Shown: in pieces, positions 18,565 through 28,150 of the stretch | How the letters are laid out: every line of letters starts with the position of its first letter | How positions within the stretch are numbered: the stretch's first letter is position 1 | NCBI GenBank assembly: GCA_947169185.1 | Contig: CAMVOS010000001.1 | Coordinates: forward strand, 175,245-239,244 | Source of the DNA: an uncultured Prevotella sp. | Lineage (GTDB): Bacteria > Bacteroidota > Bacteroidia > Bacteroidales > Bacteroidaceae | DNA length: 64,000 nt | Direction of reading: 5' to 3' | Notes under the pieces: generated by a model | The model's input: only the letters and a program-made list of their open reading frames with translations | Told to the model about the DNA's origin: nothing | The model's database searches: none | Translations under genes and position numbers: made by a program

Positions 18565-20056
18565 TGGTGCGGTCCATCTTCTTTGTCAGCAGGCTGACAA
18601 TCAGGACGACGGGGAAGCCGCCAACCATAGCAATGGCGCCGCAGTTGATGGGGTTGATGGGGTTGCCTGCCAGCATGTTGATGACCGTCAGACCAACGCC
18701 CCAGATGAAGCAGGCCCAGACGGAGATGCGGGTAACGCCACGCCAGTAGAGACCCAGCATGAACGGAGCCAGGAAGGCGCCTGCCAGTGCGCCCCACGAG
18801 ATGCCCATGAGCTGGGCGATGAACGTTGGGGGATTGAGGGCGATGAGCAGCGAGATGGCGATGAAGAACATGATGAGCACGCGCATGATGACGACCTTGC
18901 GACGCTCAATCTTCTCGGAGATGATGTCGTCGATAGAGCCCTCTTCTACCTCGCCTGGCAATGATTTCTTGTCACGATAGATAAGGTCGAGGGTCATGGT
19001 AGATGATGAGGTGAGTACCAACGAAGCCAGCGTCGACATCGATGCTGAGAGCACCAGAAGCACGACGAGGGCGATGAGCACATCGGGCAGGGTAACGAGC
19101 ATGGCTGGCACGATAGAGTCGAAGGCTATCTTGCCGTTGGCACCGATAACGGGGTCGTAGAGACGTCCGAAACCACCGAGGAAGTAGCAGCCGCCAGCTA
19201 CGATAAAGGCGAAGATGGTGCTGATGACAGTACCACGCTTGATGGCTGCCTCGTCAGCAATGGAATAGAACTTACCTACCATTTGTGGAAGTCCCATCGT
19301 ACCAAGTGATGTCAAGATGACTACGCCAAGCAATCCCCAGGGATCAGGTCCAAACCATGAGGCGAACATACCGCTGCCTGGTTCGGTAGCTCCATCAGCA
19401 GGCAACTGGGATAGCTTGTTAACAGCCTCGGACAGTCCACCTTGTGCATTCAGCACAGCGAGAATCACTGCCACGATACCAAAGAGCATGATGATGCCCT
19501 GGATGAAGTCGTTCATGGCTGTGGCCTTATAACCACCCAGAATGACGTAGACAGCAGTCAGAATAGACATGATGACCACGCAATACTCGTAGGGGATGTT
19601 GAAGCCCATCTCAAAGAGTCGTGAGATGCCGCTATATACACCTGCGGTATAGGGAATCAGGAATACGAAGGCAATGATGGAGGCAACCACACGCAATCCT
19701 TGATCCTGAAAACGGGTGCCAAAAAAGTCGGGCATAGTGCGTGACTCAATATGCTGGGTCATCAACTTGGTGCGCTTGCCCAGAATGAGCCATGCCAATA
19801 GTGAACCGATAATGGCATTTCCAATACCAATCCAGGCGCTGGATAGTCCGTATTTCCAACCAAACTGGCCTGCATAGCCTACGAAGACCACTGCCGAGAA
19901 ATATGAGGTTCCAAAGGCGAACGCTGTGAGCCATGGGCCTACGGCACGTCCGCCAAGGACGAATCCGTCGACACTGCTGGCCTGCTTGCGGGTGTATAGA
20001 CCCACGCCAATCATCACGGCCAGGAAAATAATGGTTAAGAGAACTTTGATAAACAT
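18533..20056 (-). CDS. Sodium:solute symporter (SSS family)
   Basis: A 507-residue protein with about 13 membrane helices. The N-terminal FVLGGRAVGPWLTAFAFG matches the SSS family signature around helices 1-2, and YVILGGYKATAMNDFIQG is the conserved helix-5 motif. The fold is LeuT-like and imports a small solute with sodium. The substrate is not predictable; PutP-like amino-acid or sugar transport are both possible. It shares a leftward transcription direction with the porin upstream and the MATE gene downstream, with which it overlaps. Confidence 0.9.
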   Translation of the reverse strand: MFIKVLLTIIFLAVMIGVGLYTRKQASSVDGFVLGGRAVGPWLTAFAFGTSYFSAVVFVGYAGQFGWKYGLSSAWIGIGNAIIGSLLAWLILGKRTKLMTQHIESRTMPDFFGTRFQDQGLRVVASIIAFVFLIPYTAGVYSGISRLFEMGFNIPYEYCVVIMSILTAVYVILGGYKATAMNDFIQGIIMLFGIVAVILAVLNAQGGLSEAVNKLSQLPADGATEPGSGMFASWFGPDPWGLLGVVILTSLGTMGLPQMVGKFYSIADEAAIKRGTVISTIFAFIVAGGCYFLGGFGRLYDPVIGANGKIAFDSIVPAMLVTLPDVLIALVVLLVLSASMSTLASLVLTSSSTMTLDLIYRDKKSLPGEVEEGSIDDIISEKIERRKVVIMRVLIMFFIAISLLIALNPPTFIAQLMGISWGALAGAFLAPFMLGLYWRGVTRISVWACFIWGVGLTVINMLAGNPINPINCGAIAMVGGFPVVLIVSLLTKKMDRTIVDKIFECNK

Positions 20057-20127
20057 TTTTTCGTTATTTTTTCGATATTTCGTTATTTCGATGTTTCGAA
20101 GTTTCGAGGCTTCGATATTTCGAGGCG
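20057..20127. repeat. Degenerate TTTCGA repeat tract between symporter and porin genes
   Basis: About eight imperfect copies of atttcg / tttcga fill the whole 71-bp gap between the two genes. No promoter is recognised in it. Confidence 0.65.
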
Positions 20128-21204
20128 TTAAAACGCTACTTGAACTTGTGCCTGGACGCGGTTGTAGTCATCGCCCATCAGATGGCCACAAAAACTATGC
20201 GTATATTGTAGCTGCAGGCGGCACTTAGGATAGAACCAGTATTGCAGACCACCCGTGAGGTCAGTACGCTGCCATCCGCTGACAGATGTGTTGCGATCGT
20301 AGTAGTCAGCAGAGGCAATGACATCGATACCCTTACCTAATGCTGCTGATCCTGTGAGATAGGCACCACGACTGCTAACGTCGCCATCCTTACCAGCAAG
20401 GAACTCGCTGCGTAGGTTGATGCCACCACTCGTAGACTTACGACCAAGTTGTGTGGGGATTTTCAGTTCGCCACCAAAGCTGACGCGATCGCGACGATAG
20501 TCGTCGCCCTCATGGATGTCAGGATTCCATGCCACACCGTCTTTACTCACAGAATGTCCGCGACCTTTCTGTCCAGAGGCCACAATGCGGAACTCCTTGG
20601 TAGGACGATACTCCAATTTCAGGATGACATCCTTGTCGCTATTGCCGTCCTTCGTGTTGATGCCTTGTCCGTTCATGACAGCAAGCTCGTAGTGGAAATG
20701 GTCGTTAAAGAGGTCGCCTAACAACATGATACCCTGATCACGTCCGTAGTTGGGTCCAAGCAGGGGCTCATAGCCATTAGCAAGGTTGGTTACAGCTTGT
20801 GAAGTAATGTCGATAAGCTCGAGCATAGTGGGTGTTAATGGACTCTCCAGCGAGAACGGGTGCTGGAACTGTCCGACACGAACAGTCAGTGCCTTGTTGT
20901 TGGTTACGCGGTAGTCAGTCCAGAACTCCAGGACGCCTTTCGATAGGGCGAAGTTGTTCATAAACATGAACGACCAGCGATCGGTAATGCGGGCTCTGCC
21001 CCAGAAGATGGCGCGCTTGAAATTAAACTCACTGGTGGTCTTACCGCCTATATCGCTGTAGGCATAGCCGCCTTGCATGTAGCCATTGATGGTGATGCGG
21101 CTACTTAGCTCCTTCAGCCAGTCAATTTCCTTCTTCTCTTTTTGCTGAGCATTGGCTGTCAGCGTAAACAGCATCATCAGGCTCAAGATTTTAATTGTTT
21201 TCAT
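20128..21204 (-). CDS. OprO/OprP-like outer-membrane porin
   Basis: A 358-residue protein with a signal peptide (ending LTANAQ). Alternating beta-strands match the phosphate-selective porin family: ITINGYMQGGYAY, FNFKRAIFWGRARI, the conserved VRVGQFQHPFSLE and ELIDITSQAVTN segments, and a C-terminal Phe ending (AQVQVAF). It forms a trimeric outer-membrane channel; in Bacteroidales these are not necessarily phosphate-specific. It lies just upstream of a symporter, which suggests paired uptake of a small solute. That link is inference. Confidence 0.87.
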   Translation of the reverse strand: MKTIKILSLMMLFTLTANAQQKEKKEIDWLKELSSRITINGYMQGGYAYSDIGGKTTSEFNFKRAIFWGRARITDRWSFMFMNNFALSKGVLEFWTDYRVTNNKALTVRVGQFQHPFSLESPLTPTMLELIDITSQAVTNLANGYEPLLGPNYGRDQGIMLLGDLFNDHFHYELAVMNGQGINTKDGNSDKDVILKLEYRPTKEFRIVASGQKGRGHSVSKDGVAWNPDIHEGDDYRRDRVSFGGELKIPTQLGRKSTSGGINLRSEFLAGKDGDVSSRGAYLTGSAALGKGIDVIASADYYDRNTSVSGWQRTDLTGGLQYWFYPKCRLQLQYTHSFCGHLMGDDYNRVQAQVQVAF

Positions 21205-21231
21205 TTTTTTGTGTTAAGAGTTTATTTGTGT

Positions 21232-22326
21232 CTAATTTTCACTTTTCACTTCTTTCGGCTTCTTGACGACATACTTCTGATAGTAGGTCAGCAATAAGGT
21301 GGTAAGAGGCAGGGCGATAATCATGCCCAAGATGCCCAACAGCGAGCCCCAAATGCTGAGCGACAACAGAATGATAGCCGAGTTGAGGCCCGTGACGTGA
21401 CCCATGATTCGTGGGGTGAGAATGGTGTCCTGTATAATCTGTACAACAGCAAACACGATGAGTGCTGCAAGCATAATCATCCAGAAGCTCTCGCCAGTAT
21501 CAGCCGCCTTGACAACAGCCAGCAGGATAGTGGGTACGAAGCCGAGTAATTGCAAGTAAGGAACCATGTTCAATAGTCCGATGAACATGCCCAAACCAAT
21601 GGCCATGGGGAAACCGATGATGAGGAAACCAATGCTGAACAACACACCCACGCAGAAAGCCACCAGACCCTGACCGCGGAAGTAGAGGTTCATGCCTTGT
21701 TCGACGTCGCCAACCAATTGTACAGCAAAATGGCGGAAACGTTGCGGCAACAGGTCGACCCAGCCACTGGTAATCTCTTCGTAGTCTAATAATATAAATA
21801 AGGTATAGAGCAATACCATCGTCAACGTTAGCACACTGGACAGAACATTGATAGACTGCACAATGACGTCCCATAGCTTGGGCAACGCTTGCTTGATGCT
21901 TTCTAAAAAACCATCTTGTGTCACGATGTTTTTAATGTCTTCGCTGGAGATGTTCCGATGGATGTAGTCTTCCACCATGTTTGGAATATTGCTCATAGTG
22001 GCATCATTGCTGACGTAGGCCACTAACAGGTCTTTCACACGCAGACCCTCTTCAATCATTGGCGGTATCATCAACCAGAACAGTCCCGTCAGGACAATGC
22101 TCACTACCAGGAATGCACTCAAAATGCCCAGTATGCGGAATTTAAGATGGCAGCGGTATTGGAAGAACTTGACCAGCGGAAACAAGAGGTAGGAAATGAG
22201 CCAAGCTAGAAAGAAAGGTAGCAAGACACTACTCAGTCTGTTGAGCAGCATGACGATGCCTACGACGATGATGACAGCCATCACGCTACGGATAAAACTG
22301 TCGAAAGTAATCTTCTTTTGCTCCAT
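21232..22326 (-). CDS. AI-2E family transporter
   Basis: A 364-residue membrane protein of PF01594, with about eight helices. A soluble segment after helix 3 (residues near 90-150) and the conserved GLLNMVPYLQLLGFVPTI motif are visible. I start at ATG 22326 (MEQKKITFDS) because a -7 box ends 8 bp upstream; the reading frame is open to 22398, but that stretch would be upstream of the promoter. The name comes from one AI-2 exporter; other members have sodium-proton exchange roles. Function here is open. Confidence 0.88.
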   Translation of the reverse strand: MEQKKITFDSFIRSVMAVIIVVGIVMLLNRLSSVLLPFFLAWLISYLLFPLVKFFQYRCHLKFRILGILSAFLVVSIVLTGLFWLMIPPMIEEGLRVKDLLVAYVSNDATMSNIPNMVEDYIHRNISSEDIKNIVTQDGFLESIKQALPKLWDVIVQSINVLSSVLTLTMVLLYTLFILLDYEEITSGWVDLLPQRFRHFAVQLVGDVEQGMNLYFRGQGLVAFCVGVLFSIGFLIIGFPMAIGLGMFIGLLNMVPYLQLLGFVPTILLAVVKAADTGESFWMIMLAALIVFAVVQIIQDTILTPRIMGHVTGLNSAIILLSLSIWGSLLGILGMIIALPLTTLLLTYYQKYVVKKPKEVKSEN

Positions 22327-22334
22327 AACGGCTG

Positions 22335-22342
22335 CAAAATTA
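22335..22342 (-). promoter_or_regulatory. -7 box for the AI-2E family gene
   Basis: CAAAATTA gives TAATTTTG on the minus strand, 8 bp before ATG 22326. It decides the start codon. Confidence 0.55.
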
Positions 22343-22438
22343 ATAAAAAAAGGAACAAAAAGGCATAAAAATACCAAGAAAAATACTATTTTGACCAAAA
22401 ACTTAGTGTTTCTGTATCTAAATGTGTATATTTATTAC

Positions 22439-22446
22439 TACTTTTG
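22439..22446 (+). promoter_or_regulatory. -7 box for trmO
   Basis: TACTTTTG stands 4 bp before the trmO ATG, which implies a very short leader and rules out the longer open frame upstream. Confidence 0.65.
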
Positions 22447-22450
22447 CATC

Positions 22451-23116
22451 ATGAACATAGAACCAATTGCTTTTTTCCGTTCGCCACTGACATCGAAGTT
22501 TGGTATTCCACGTCAGAGCGGTATCGTATCAGAATTGCGGGGTACGATAGAGTTTGTGCCGAAATACGGTCAGACAGATGCGTTGCGTGGTTTGGACTCT
22601 TATGACTACCTATGGCTGATCTGGGGATTCTCGGAAAACGTGGAGGCTGAGAAGCATCCTACCGTGCGTCCGCCCTTGTTGGGAGGCAACGAACGGGTAG
22701 GGGTGTGGGCTACGCGCTCACCCTTTCGTCCCAACAACTTAGGACTCTCGTCTGTGCGTATCGCCAAGATTGATGTGGAGATTCCTCGTATTGAGGTGAT
22801 GGGTGCCGACTTGATGGACGGCACGCCCATCTATGACATCAAGCCTTATCTTCCTTACGTGGATAGTCATCCTGATGCACGTGGCGGATTTACTGACAAG
22901 CACGAATGGCAGCGTTTGCAGGTAGAGATTGCTGACGAGCATGCTACCTTGTTCGATGCTGGTGATTTACAGGTGTTGAAGGAGGTGTTGGCTCTCGACC
23001 CACGTCCCCACTATCATCAGGATGCTGAGCGAGAATACGGTATGCCATTTAAAAATTACGACGTGCGTTTCAAAGTCTGCGATGGCGTGCTGTATGTCAC
23101 TTCCATTGAATGTTGA
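22451..23116 (+). CDS. trmO: tRNA (N6-threonylcarbamoyladenosine37-N6)-methyltransferase TrmO
   Basis: A 221-residue protein of the TsaA/YaeB family, which methylates t6A37 of ANN-decoding tRNAs using SAM. Visible family features are the start IAFFRSPLTSKFGIPRQSG, the ALRGLDSYDYLWLIWGF motif and RSPFRPNNLGLSSVRI, all in the beta-barrel SAM-binding domain; the C-terminal part carries DPRPHYHQDAEREYG. The open frame continues upstream to 22196, but the -7 box at 22439 fixes the start at 22451. It converges on the DUF4230 gene with a 20-bp overlap of 3' ends. Confidence 0.93.
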   Translation: MNIEPIAFFRSPLTSKFGIPRQSGIVSELRGTIEFVPKYGQTDALRGLDSYDYLWLIWGFSENVEAEKHPTVRPPLLGGNERVGVWATRSPFRPNNLGLSSVRIAKIDVEIPRIEVMGADLMDGTPIYDIKPYLPYVDSHPDARGGFTDKHEWQRLQVEIADEHATLFDAGDLQVLKEVLALDPRPHYHQDAEREYGMPFKNYDVRFKVCDGVLYVTSIEC

Positions 23117-23705
23117 CGTGCTGAAATCCCATACTTTGCATTAGCCTACGCATCTGGACATCAGCGTTCTGGCGTGCCGTCTCGATATTTTTCTCTGTCA
23201 GACTGTAGCGTCGCATGCGCTGTTCTGCTCTGTGGTAGAGTATCTCGCGATCGCGAGCCGTCCAACGCCCACTTTCGTGAAAACTTTTGGTACGTGCTTC
23301 GTCAATAAAGTTCTTATCGAGCAGGGTGGGACTTGGCAACCATAATGTGATACTGTCGCCCTGGGTGGTAATCCATGTAGAGTCCATCTTCTGCATGTCG
23401 ATGCCCAGACGGACGGTACCATAATAGATACGTGCAAGATGGTCATCGCTGAAGATGCCTTTGCGGGTAGTATCTACCAGTTCTTCGTTGCTGATAGCTA
23501 GGAATTCCCATTGCCCAATGGCACGGATGCTCTCTATCTGTTGGGGTGTGACGTCGATTTGCTGATCAGCTTCAAGGCTAATTTCTGTCTGTTGTACACC
23601 GCGTATCACCCACCATACTACGACGATGGCAGCGATGATGCCTGCTGCTATCAGGATGATTTTGACTCGCTTTATCTCGTTTATCTTTAATTTTTCATTT
23701 TTCAT
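23097..23705 (-). CDS. DUF4230 membrane-anchored protein
   Basis: A 202-residue protein with one N-terminal helix (ILIAAGIIAAIVVVWWVI) and a periplasmic DUF4230 domain. The N-terminal MKNEKLKINEIKR before the helix is encoded by an aaaaatgaaaaattaaaga-type repeat. DUF4230 proteins are common in Bacteroidota and have no established function. It follows a second DUF4230 gene by 2 bp, so the two are co-transcribed and probably work together or represent a duplication. Confidence 0.82.
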   Translation of the reverse strand: MKNEKLKINEIKRVKIILIAAGIIAAIVVVWWVIRGVQQTEISLEADQQIDVTPQQIESIRAIGQWEFLAISNEELVDTTRKGIFSDDHLARIYYGTVRLGIDMQKMDSTWITTQGDSITLWLPSPTLLDKNFIDEARTKSFHESGRWTARDREILYHRAEQRMRRYSLTEKNIETARQNADVQMRRLMQSMGFQHVNIQWK

Positions 23706-23707
23706 CT

Positions 23708-24382
23708 TTAATCTTTCATCTTCCTTATAATGTCGTTAATACTTAGATTCTTGCGGAAGGCAATGGTAATATCCTCTTCGCGATATCCCATCTGAGCTAT
23801 CATGGGTACCAGTACACGGGCAGCATTCTCCTGAGCTGTCTCGATGATGTGCATCTGTGGAATGTTGTTGATGATGGCTAATCGTCCCTGCTGTTCGTAG
23901 TTGCTCATCTCGCTGTCGCTGAAGTGTGCACGTACCAGACCAACATATTCTTTAATGTCTTTTTGGTTAATCTTCGAACTGGTCAGCACTACCTGCGGGT
24001 CAGGCAACAGAATGGTAATCTTGTCGCCATCACGTTCGATGCTTCTTTCGTCGAACTCGCTGAAGTCGATATATGCCTTCAACGTGGCATCCATTGGAAT
24101 AGCTATCTTGCGGTCGCCCAAGGGCAGAGAAATGTTGAATTGCTTGCTCATCAGGTTGCCCTTCAGTCGTACCACATCGTCATGAGTAACGATTTTGTGG
24201 ACCTTTACCTCAGTCGTGTATAATCGTGAGCACTGCTGTATCTGCATCACTATCTGTGGGATGGTGTCGATGACCGTTTCTTCGACAGGCAGCTCTTCCT
24301 TATTGTTGTTGCTATTACAGCTCCATGTCAAAGACAGAAGCATCAGTATGCAGAACGCTTGAAATAGTGGCTTTATAGACAT
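23708..24382 (-). CDS. DUF4230 lipoprotein
   Basis: A 224-residue protein with a lipobox (LTWSC) placing an acylated Cys near residue 22. The remainder is a DUF4230 domain comparable to its neighbour: a beta-rich part with KITILLPDPQVVL, then a helical part with ETAQENAARVLVPMIAQMGY. Function is unknown. It is the first gene of the pair, 19 bp from a -7 box, and diverges from the DUF4738 gene. Confidence 0.82.
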   Translation of the reverse strand: MSIKPLFQAFCILMLLSLTWSCNSNNNKEELPVEETVIDTIPQIVMQIQQCSRLYTTEVKVHKIVTHDDVVRLKGNLMSKQFNISLPLGDRKIAIPMDATLKAYIDFSEFDERSIERDGDKITILLPDPQVVLTSSKINQKDIKEYVGLVRAHFSDSEMSNYEQQGRLAIINNIPQMHIIETAQENAARVLVPMIAQMGYREEDITIAFRKNLSINDIIRKMKD

Positions 24383-24401
24383 TATTTTATATTTTATGTG
24401 G

Positions 24402-24409
24402 CAAAGATA
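24402..24409 (-). promoter_or_regulatory. -7 box for the DUF4230 pair
   Basis: CAAAGATA reads TATCTTTG on the minus strand, 19 bp before the start at 24382. Confidence 0.68.
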
Positions 24410-24453
24410 CGAAATAATTCATAATTAATCATGCATAATTCATATTTATTTCG

Positions 24454-24461
24454 TACTTTTG
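24454..24461 (+). promoter_or_regulatory. -7 box for the DUF4738 lipoprotein
   Basis: TACTTTTG lies 24 bp before ATG 24486, back to back with the leftward promoter at 24402. Confidence 0.65.
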
Positions 24462-24485
24462 CAAAGAAATAAAAACATAACCATC

Positions 24486-25055
24486 ATGAAACAAGTATGT
24501 TTTTTCGCATCTTTGGCTGTTGCCTTGCTGACCATCGCGTCATGCAGCGAAAAGAAAAAGAGTACGGATATCATTACCCAGCGTGTGGAAACGGTGAAGC
24601 CTCAGGGACCTGAGCGTATGCAAGAATATGACAACAGTCGCGAGGTGGCTTGGATAGGCAAACAGTATACGGTTACTGTGCATCGCCAACCTGGTGATTC
24701 GTTGCCAATGGTAAAGGACGAGACTGGTCAGAAGTTTGTCGATAACATTATTTCTGTTCGCGTGCTGCGTGCTGATGGAACTCAGTTCTATAGCCACAAT
24801 TTCACCAAATCCGATTTCTTAAAGTATCTGGATGAGGACTATACAAAGACAGGTATTTTGGAAGGTTTGGTGTTCGACAAGGCCGAAGGCGATTTCCTGG
24901 AGTTTGCCGCCAGCGTGAGTCATCCTAATTCTGATGAGTATATCCCCTTGGTTGTCAAACTGTCGCGCATGGGACAAGTGACTATTCAGCGTGACACGCA
25001 GATGGATACCACTGGTGATACGCCTGAGCAAGATCCATCATCCGAGGAAATGTAA
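24486..25055 (+). CDS. DUF4738 lipoprotein
   Basis: A 189-residue lipoprotein with the lipobox LTIASC (Cys near residue 20). The rest is a compact beta-rich DUF4738 domain (for example GKQYTVTVHRQPGDSLP and ISVRVLRADGTQFYSHNFTK). The function of this Bacteroidales family is not known. I start at ATG 24486 because an upstream in-frame TTG at 24459 falls in the promoter box. Its last 74 bp overlap the 3' end of the convergent HAD gene, an unusually long overlap. Confidence 0.82.
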   Translation: MKQVCFFASLAVALLTIASCSEKKKSTDIITQRVETVKPQGPERMQEYDNSREVAWIGKQYTVTVHRQPGDSLPMVKDETGQKFVDNIISVRVLRADGTQFYSHNFTKSDFLKYLDEDYTKTGILEGLVFDKAEGDFLEFAASVSHPNSDEYIPLVVKLSRMGQVTIQRDTQMDTTGDTPEQDPSSEEM

Positions 25056-25725
25056 GGTTGGCACCTTCTTGTTGAAGCATCTCATCAGGCAGTGGCCCTG
25101 TATTAACGGCAATGGTAAAGCAACGAGCGGCTACAGCTGCTCGTACACCTAAGGGTGCATTCTCGACGACTATTGTCTCCCAGGGTTCTACACCACATTT
25201 CATCATTCCTTTGAGGTAGGGCTCGGGATTAGGCTTTCCATGTGTGACATCAAAAGCTGTCACGATTAATTCTTCCTTCAATAGTCCTTCGAAATCAATC
25301 AGCAACTTGTCGAGCAGGGCATGCTGGGCACTACCTGTTACTACACAAATTTTCCATCCGTTGTCCTTGATATGCTGCATCAGTGTCTTGATGCCTGGCA
25401 TGATTTGTGCGGGTGTCTTCAGACATTGCTGGGCAAAGAGCTCTGCTTTGTGGGCATACATCTTCTGGGCTTCTTCGTCGGACAATTCGCGTTGCCATTG
25501 TTGGCGAGCCAGCGTCTTGATGGTTTCTACACCACGCATGCCTTCATACTGATAGGCGCCTTCGTAGGGCATGTCGAGTCCGAAGTCTTTCATAGACTCG
25601 TGCCACGACGTGGAGTGGTTGGGCATAGAGTCGTAGATGACGCCATCCATATCGAAAAGCACGGCTTTCGGACTGAACTGTCCGAAGCCGTGTCTTTCTA
25701 AGTATTCTTGAATTGCTTTATTCAT
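24982..25725 (-). CDS. HAD-superfamily hydrolase, beta-phosphoglucomutase-like
   Basis: A 247-residue cytoplasmic phosphatase or phosphomutase. Motif I is VLFDMDGVIYDS (nucleophile Asp and acid/base Asp), motif II is the Thr in VVTGSAQHAL, motif III is the Lys in HGKPNPEPYL, and motif IV is VVENAPLGVRAA. The cap is helical (about residues 35-105). It follows pgi with a 1-bp overlap in the lysS-gpsA-pgi operon, which fits a sugar-phosphate substrate. The substrate is not identifiable from sequence alone. Confidence 0.86.
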   Translation of the reverse strand: MNKAIQEYLERHGFGQFSPKAVLFDMDGVIYDSMPNHSTSWHESMKDFGLDMPYEGAYQYEGMRGVETIKTLARQQWQRELSDEEAQKMYAHKAELFAQQCLKTPAQIMPGIKTLMQHIKDNGWKICVVTGSAQHALLDKLLIDFEGLLKEELIVTAFDVTHGKPNPEPYLKGMMKCGVEPWETIVVENAPLGVRAAVAARCFTIAVNTGPLPDEMLQQEGANLTFPRMMDLAQAYHQWYPSACHAE

Positions 25726-27080
25726 TATTGTTCTTTAGCCAAACGCTCCTTGATAGCCTTCGAGTCTGCCTCGTAGCCGGGCTTGTCGAGCAGGGCAAAC
25801 ATGTTCTTCTTGTAAGCCTCTACGCCAGGCTGGTTGAATGGGTTGACGCCCAGCACGTTGCCGCTGATGCCACAGGCAATCTCGAAGAAATAGATGAGCT
25901 GTCCGATGTAGTATTCGCTCAGTTTGGGGACAGAGATGCGGATATTGGGCACGCCACCATCGACATGAGCTAGACGAGTGCCCAACTCTGCCATCTTGTT
26001 GACCTCGTCAACGCGTTTGCCAGCGAGGAAGTTCAGACCATCGAGGTTCTCTTCGTCCTCAGGGAACAACAGCTTCTTCTCAGGCTCCTCAATAGAGATT
26101 ACGGTCTCGAAGATGGTGCGCTCACCGTCCTGAATCCACTGACCCATAGAGTGCAGATCGGTCGTGAAGTCTACAGAGGCGGGGAAGATACCTTTCTTGT
26201 CCTTACCCTCTGACTCGCCGTACAGCTGCTTCCACCACTCTGAATAGAAGTGCAACTTGGGCTGGTAATTCACCATAATCTCAATCTTCTTACCGTTCTG
26301 GTACAGCGCATTACGAACGGCTGCATACTGAGCGGCGGGGTTCTCCTCGAAGGCAATGTCCTTGCCGCAAGCCTTCTCCATATTTTGAGCACCGGCAACC
26401 AACTGCTTGATATCGAACCCTGCACAAGCGATAGGCAACAGACCTACTGGGGTGAGCACAGAGAAGCGACCACCTACATTGTCGGGGATGATGAACGACT
26501 TGTAACCCTCTTTGTCAGCGCAGGTACGGGCAGCACCACGCTTGGCATCAGTAACGGCAACAATCACCTTCTTAGCCTCTTCTTTACCACGCTGAGCCTC
26601 GCATTGCTTCTTCAGCAGACGGAAGGTTAGGGCAGTCTCGGTGGTCGTGCCAGACTTAGAGATATTGATGACGCCAAACTTCTTGCCCTTCAGGTATTCT
26701 GTCAGTTCGAACAGATAGTCCTCACCGATATTGTTACCAGCGAAGAGAATGATCGGATTCTTTTTATCCTGAATAAGCCAACCGAACGAGTTGCTCAGAG
26801 CCTCGATAACGGCACGGGCACCTAAATACGAACCACCGATACCAGCTACAACGACAGCCTCGCAGTTGTCGCGCAGCACCTTTGCGCAAGCCTCAATCTC
26901 GTCGAGGAAAGCGGGTGTTATCTCTGTGGGCAGATGCAACCAACCCAAGAAATCGTTACCAGGACATGTACCATTTTCCAAAGCCTCTTGTGCGGCCTTT
27001 ACCTTTGGCTCGAAAGCCTTCACAGCGCCAGCTTCCAAGAAGCAAGCCGCTTTTGTGATGTCAAGTTTGATGTTGTTCAT
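25725..27080 (-). CDS. pgi: Glucose-6-phosphate isomerase
   Basis: A 451-residue enzyme interconverting glucose 6-phosphate and fructose 6-phosphate in glycolysis. The length fits the shorter bacterial PGI class. The phosphate-binding [17 protein letters not shown] and the [20 protein letters not shown] stretch are visible, as are [12 protein letters not shown] and a C-terminal [13 protein letters not shown] carrying the catalytic Lys. It follows gpsA by 39 bp and overlaps the HAD gene by 1 bp. Confidence 0.97.
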   Translation of the reverse strand: MNNIKLDITKAACFLEAGAVKAFEPKVKAAQEALENGTCPGNDFLGWLHLPTEITPAFLDEIEACAKVLRDNCEAVVVAGIGGSYLGARAVIEALSNSFGWLIQDKKNPIILFAGNNIGEDYLFELTEYLKGKKFGVINISKSGTTTETALTFRLLKKQCEAQRGKEEAKKVIVAVTDAKRGAARTCADKEGYKSFIIPDNVGGRFSVLTPVGLLPIACAGFDIKQLVAGAQNMEKACGKDIAFEENPAAQYAAVRNALYQNGKKIEIMVNYQPKLHFYSEWWKQLYGESEGKDKKGIFPASVDFTTDLHSMGQWIQDGERTIFETVISIEEPEKKLLFPEDEENLDGLNFLAGKRVDEVNKMAELGTRLAHVDGGVPNIRISVPKLSEYYIGQLIYFFEIACGISGNVLGVNPFNQPGVEAYKKNMFALLDKPGYEADSKAIKERLAKEQ

Positions 27081-27119
27081 AATACGTATAGTTTGTCTTA
27101 TTATTAAATATGTGAATTC

Positions 27120-28115
27120 TTAGCGGAAAGAATCTGTGAGCAACTTAATCTCAATCTGTGGCGAGATGCGCTCATAGAGGATGTTGTAGACAGCATCGAG
27201 GATAGGCATATTGACGTGGCAGTGGCGATTAATTTCCTTCATACACTTGGTGCCAAAGTAGCCTTCCGCAATCATCTCCATCTCTATCTGTGCTGACTTG
27301 ACGCTGTAGCCCTTGCCAATCATTGTACCAAACGTGCGGTTGCGGGAGAAGTTCGAGTAGCCCGTCACAAGCAGGTCGCCCATATACACGCTGTCTGCCA
27401 TATTACGCTCCAGGGGGTGAATAACCTTCAGAAATCGGCCCATCTCCTGTACGGCATTAGCCATCAGAACGGCTTGGAAGTTGTCTCCAAACTTCAGGCC
27501 GTTGCATATACCTGCCGCAATGGCATAGACGTTTTTTAGCACGCTGGAATACTCAATGCCAATGACATCTGTCGATGTCTTGGTCTTGATAAACGAGCTG
27601 CTGAGGATATCGGCAAACGCCTGAGCTTTCTCGCTGTCGCCACAACCGATGGTCAGGTAGCTGAGGCGTTCCAGCGCCACCTCTTCAGCATGCGAAGGAC
27701 CGCCAATGCAGGCCAGATTGTTGTACGGAACATCATAGACCTGATGGAAATACTCGCTACAAACGAGATTCTCATCAGGTACGATACCCTTGATAGCTGT
27801 CACGATGAACTTGTCGCGCAGGCGTACCTTTAATTTCTTGAGGTGACTCTTCAGATAGGGTGATGGCGTCACGAACACCAGCGTGTCGTACTGTTCAGCT
27901 ATCTTGTTGAGGTCGCTCGAAAAGAATATTTCGTTGATATCGAAGCGCACACTCTGCAGATAAGCAGGGTTGTGGCCCAAACGACGGAAGTCCTCGATAC
28001 GGTCGTCGCGACGCATATACCATCCGATGTGATGAGTCTTCCCCACCACAATCTTGGCAATGGCCGTAGCCCACGAACCTCCTCCAATGATGGCTATTCT
28101 ACCGCAGTCGTACAT
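27120..28115 (-). CDS. gpsA: NAD(P)H-dependent glycerol-3-phosphate dehydrogenase
   Basis: A 331-residue cytoplasmic enzyme that reduces dihydroxyacetone phosphate to sn-glycerol 3-phosphate for phospholipid synthesis. The Rossmann motif IIGGGSWATAIAKI is at the N-terminus. The catalytic Lys lies in SSVLKNVYAIAAGICNG, and the substrate-binding segment TGYSNFSRNRTFG is present. It stands between lysS and pgi, an order common in Bacteroidales. The gap to lysS is a taatgcataatgct repeat. Confidence 0.95.
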   Translation of the reverse strand: MYDCGRIAIIGGGSWATAIAKIVVGKTHHIGWYMRRDDRIEDFRRLGHNPAYLQSVRFDINEIFFSSDLNKIAEQYDTLVFVTPSPYLKSHLKKLKVRLRDKFIVTAIKGIVPDENLVCSEYFHQVYDVPYNNLACIGGPSHAEEVALERLSYLTIGCGDSEKAQAFADILSSSFIKTKTSTDVIGIEYSSVLKNVYAIAAGICNGLKFGDNFQAVLMANAVQEMGRFLKVIHPLERNMADSVYMGDLLVTGYSNFSRNRTFGTMIGKGYSVKSAQIEMEMIAEGYFGTKCMKEINRHCHVNMPILDAVYNILYERISPQIEIKLLTDSFR

Positions 28116-28150
28116 ATATAATGCTTAATGCATAATGCTTAATGCATAAT
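28115..28150. repeat. taatgcataatgct tandem repeat between gpsA and lysS
   Basis: Two copies of aatgcttaatgcat fill the 34-bp gap and touch both coding ends. It is one member of the short-repeat set found throughout the window. Confidence 0.7.

Noticed and set aside
22196..22450. N-terminal extension of trmO
   Set aside because: It runs through the divergent promoters and encodes basic low-complexity residues; ATG 22451 follows the -7 box by 4 bp.
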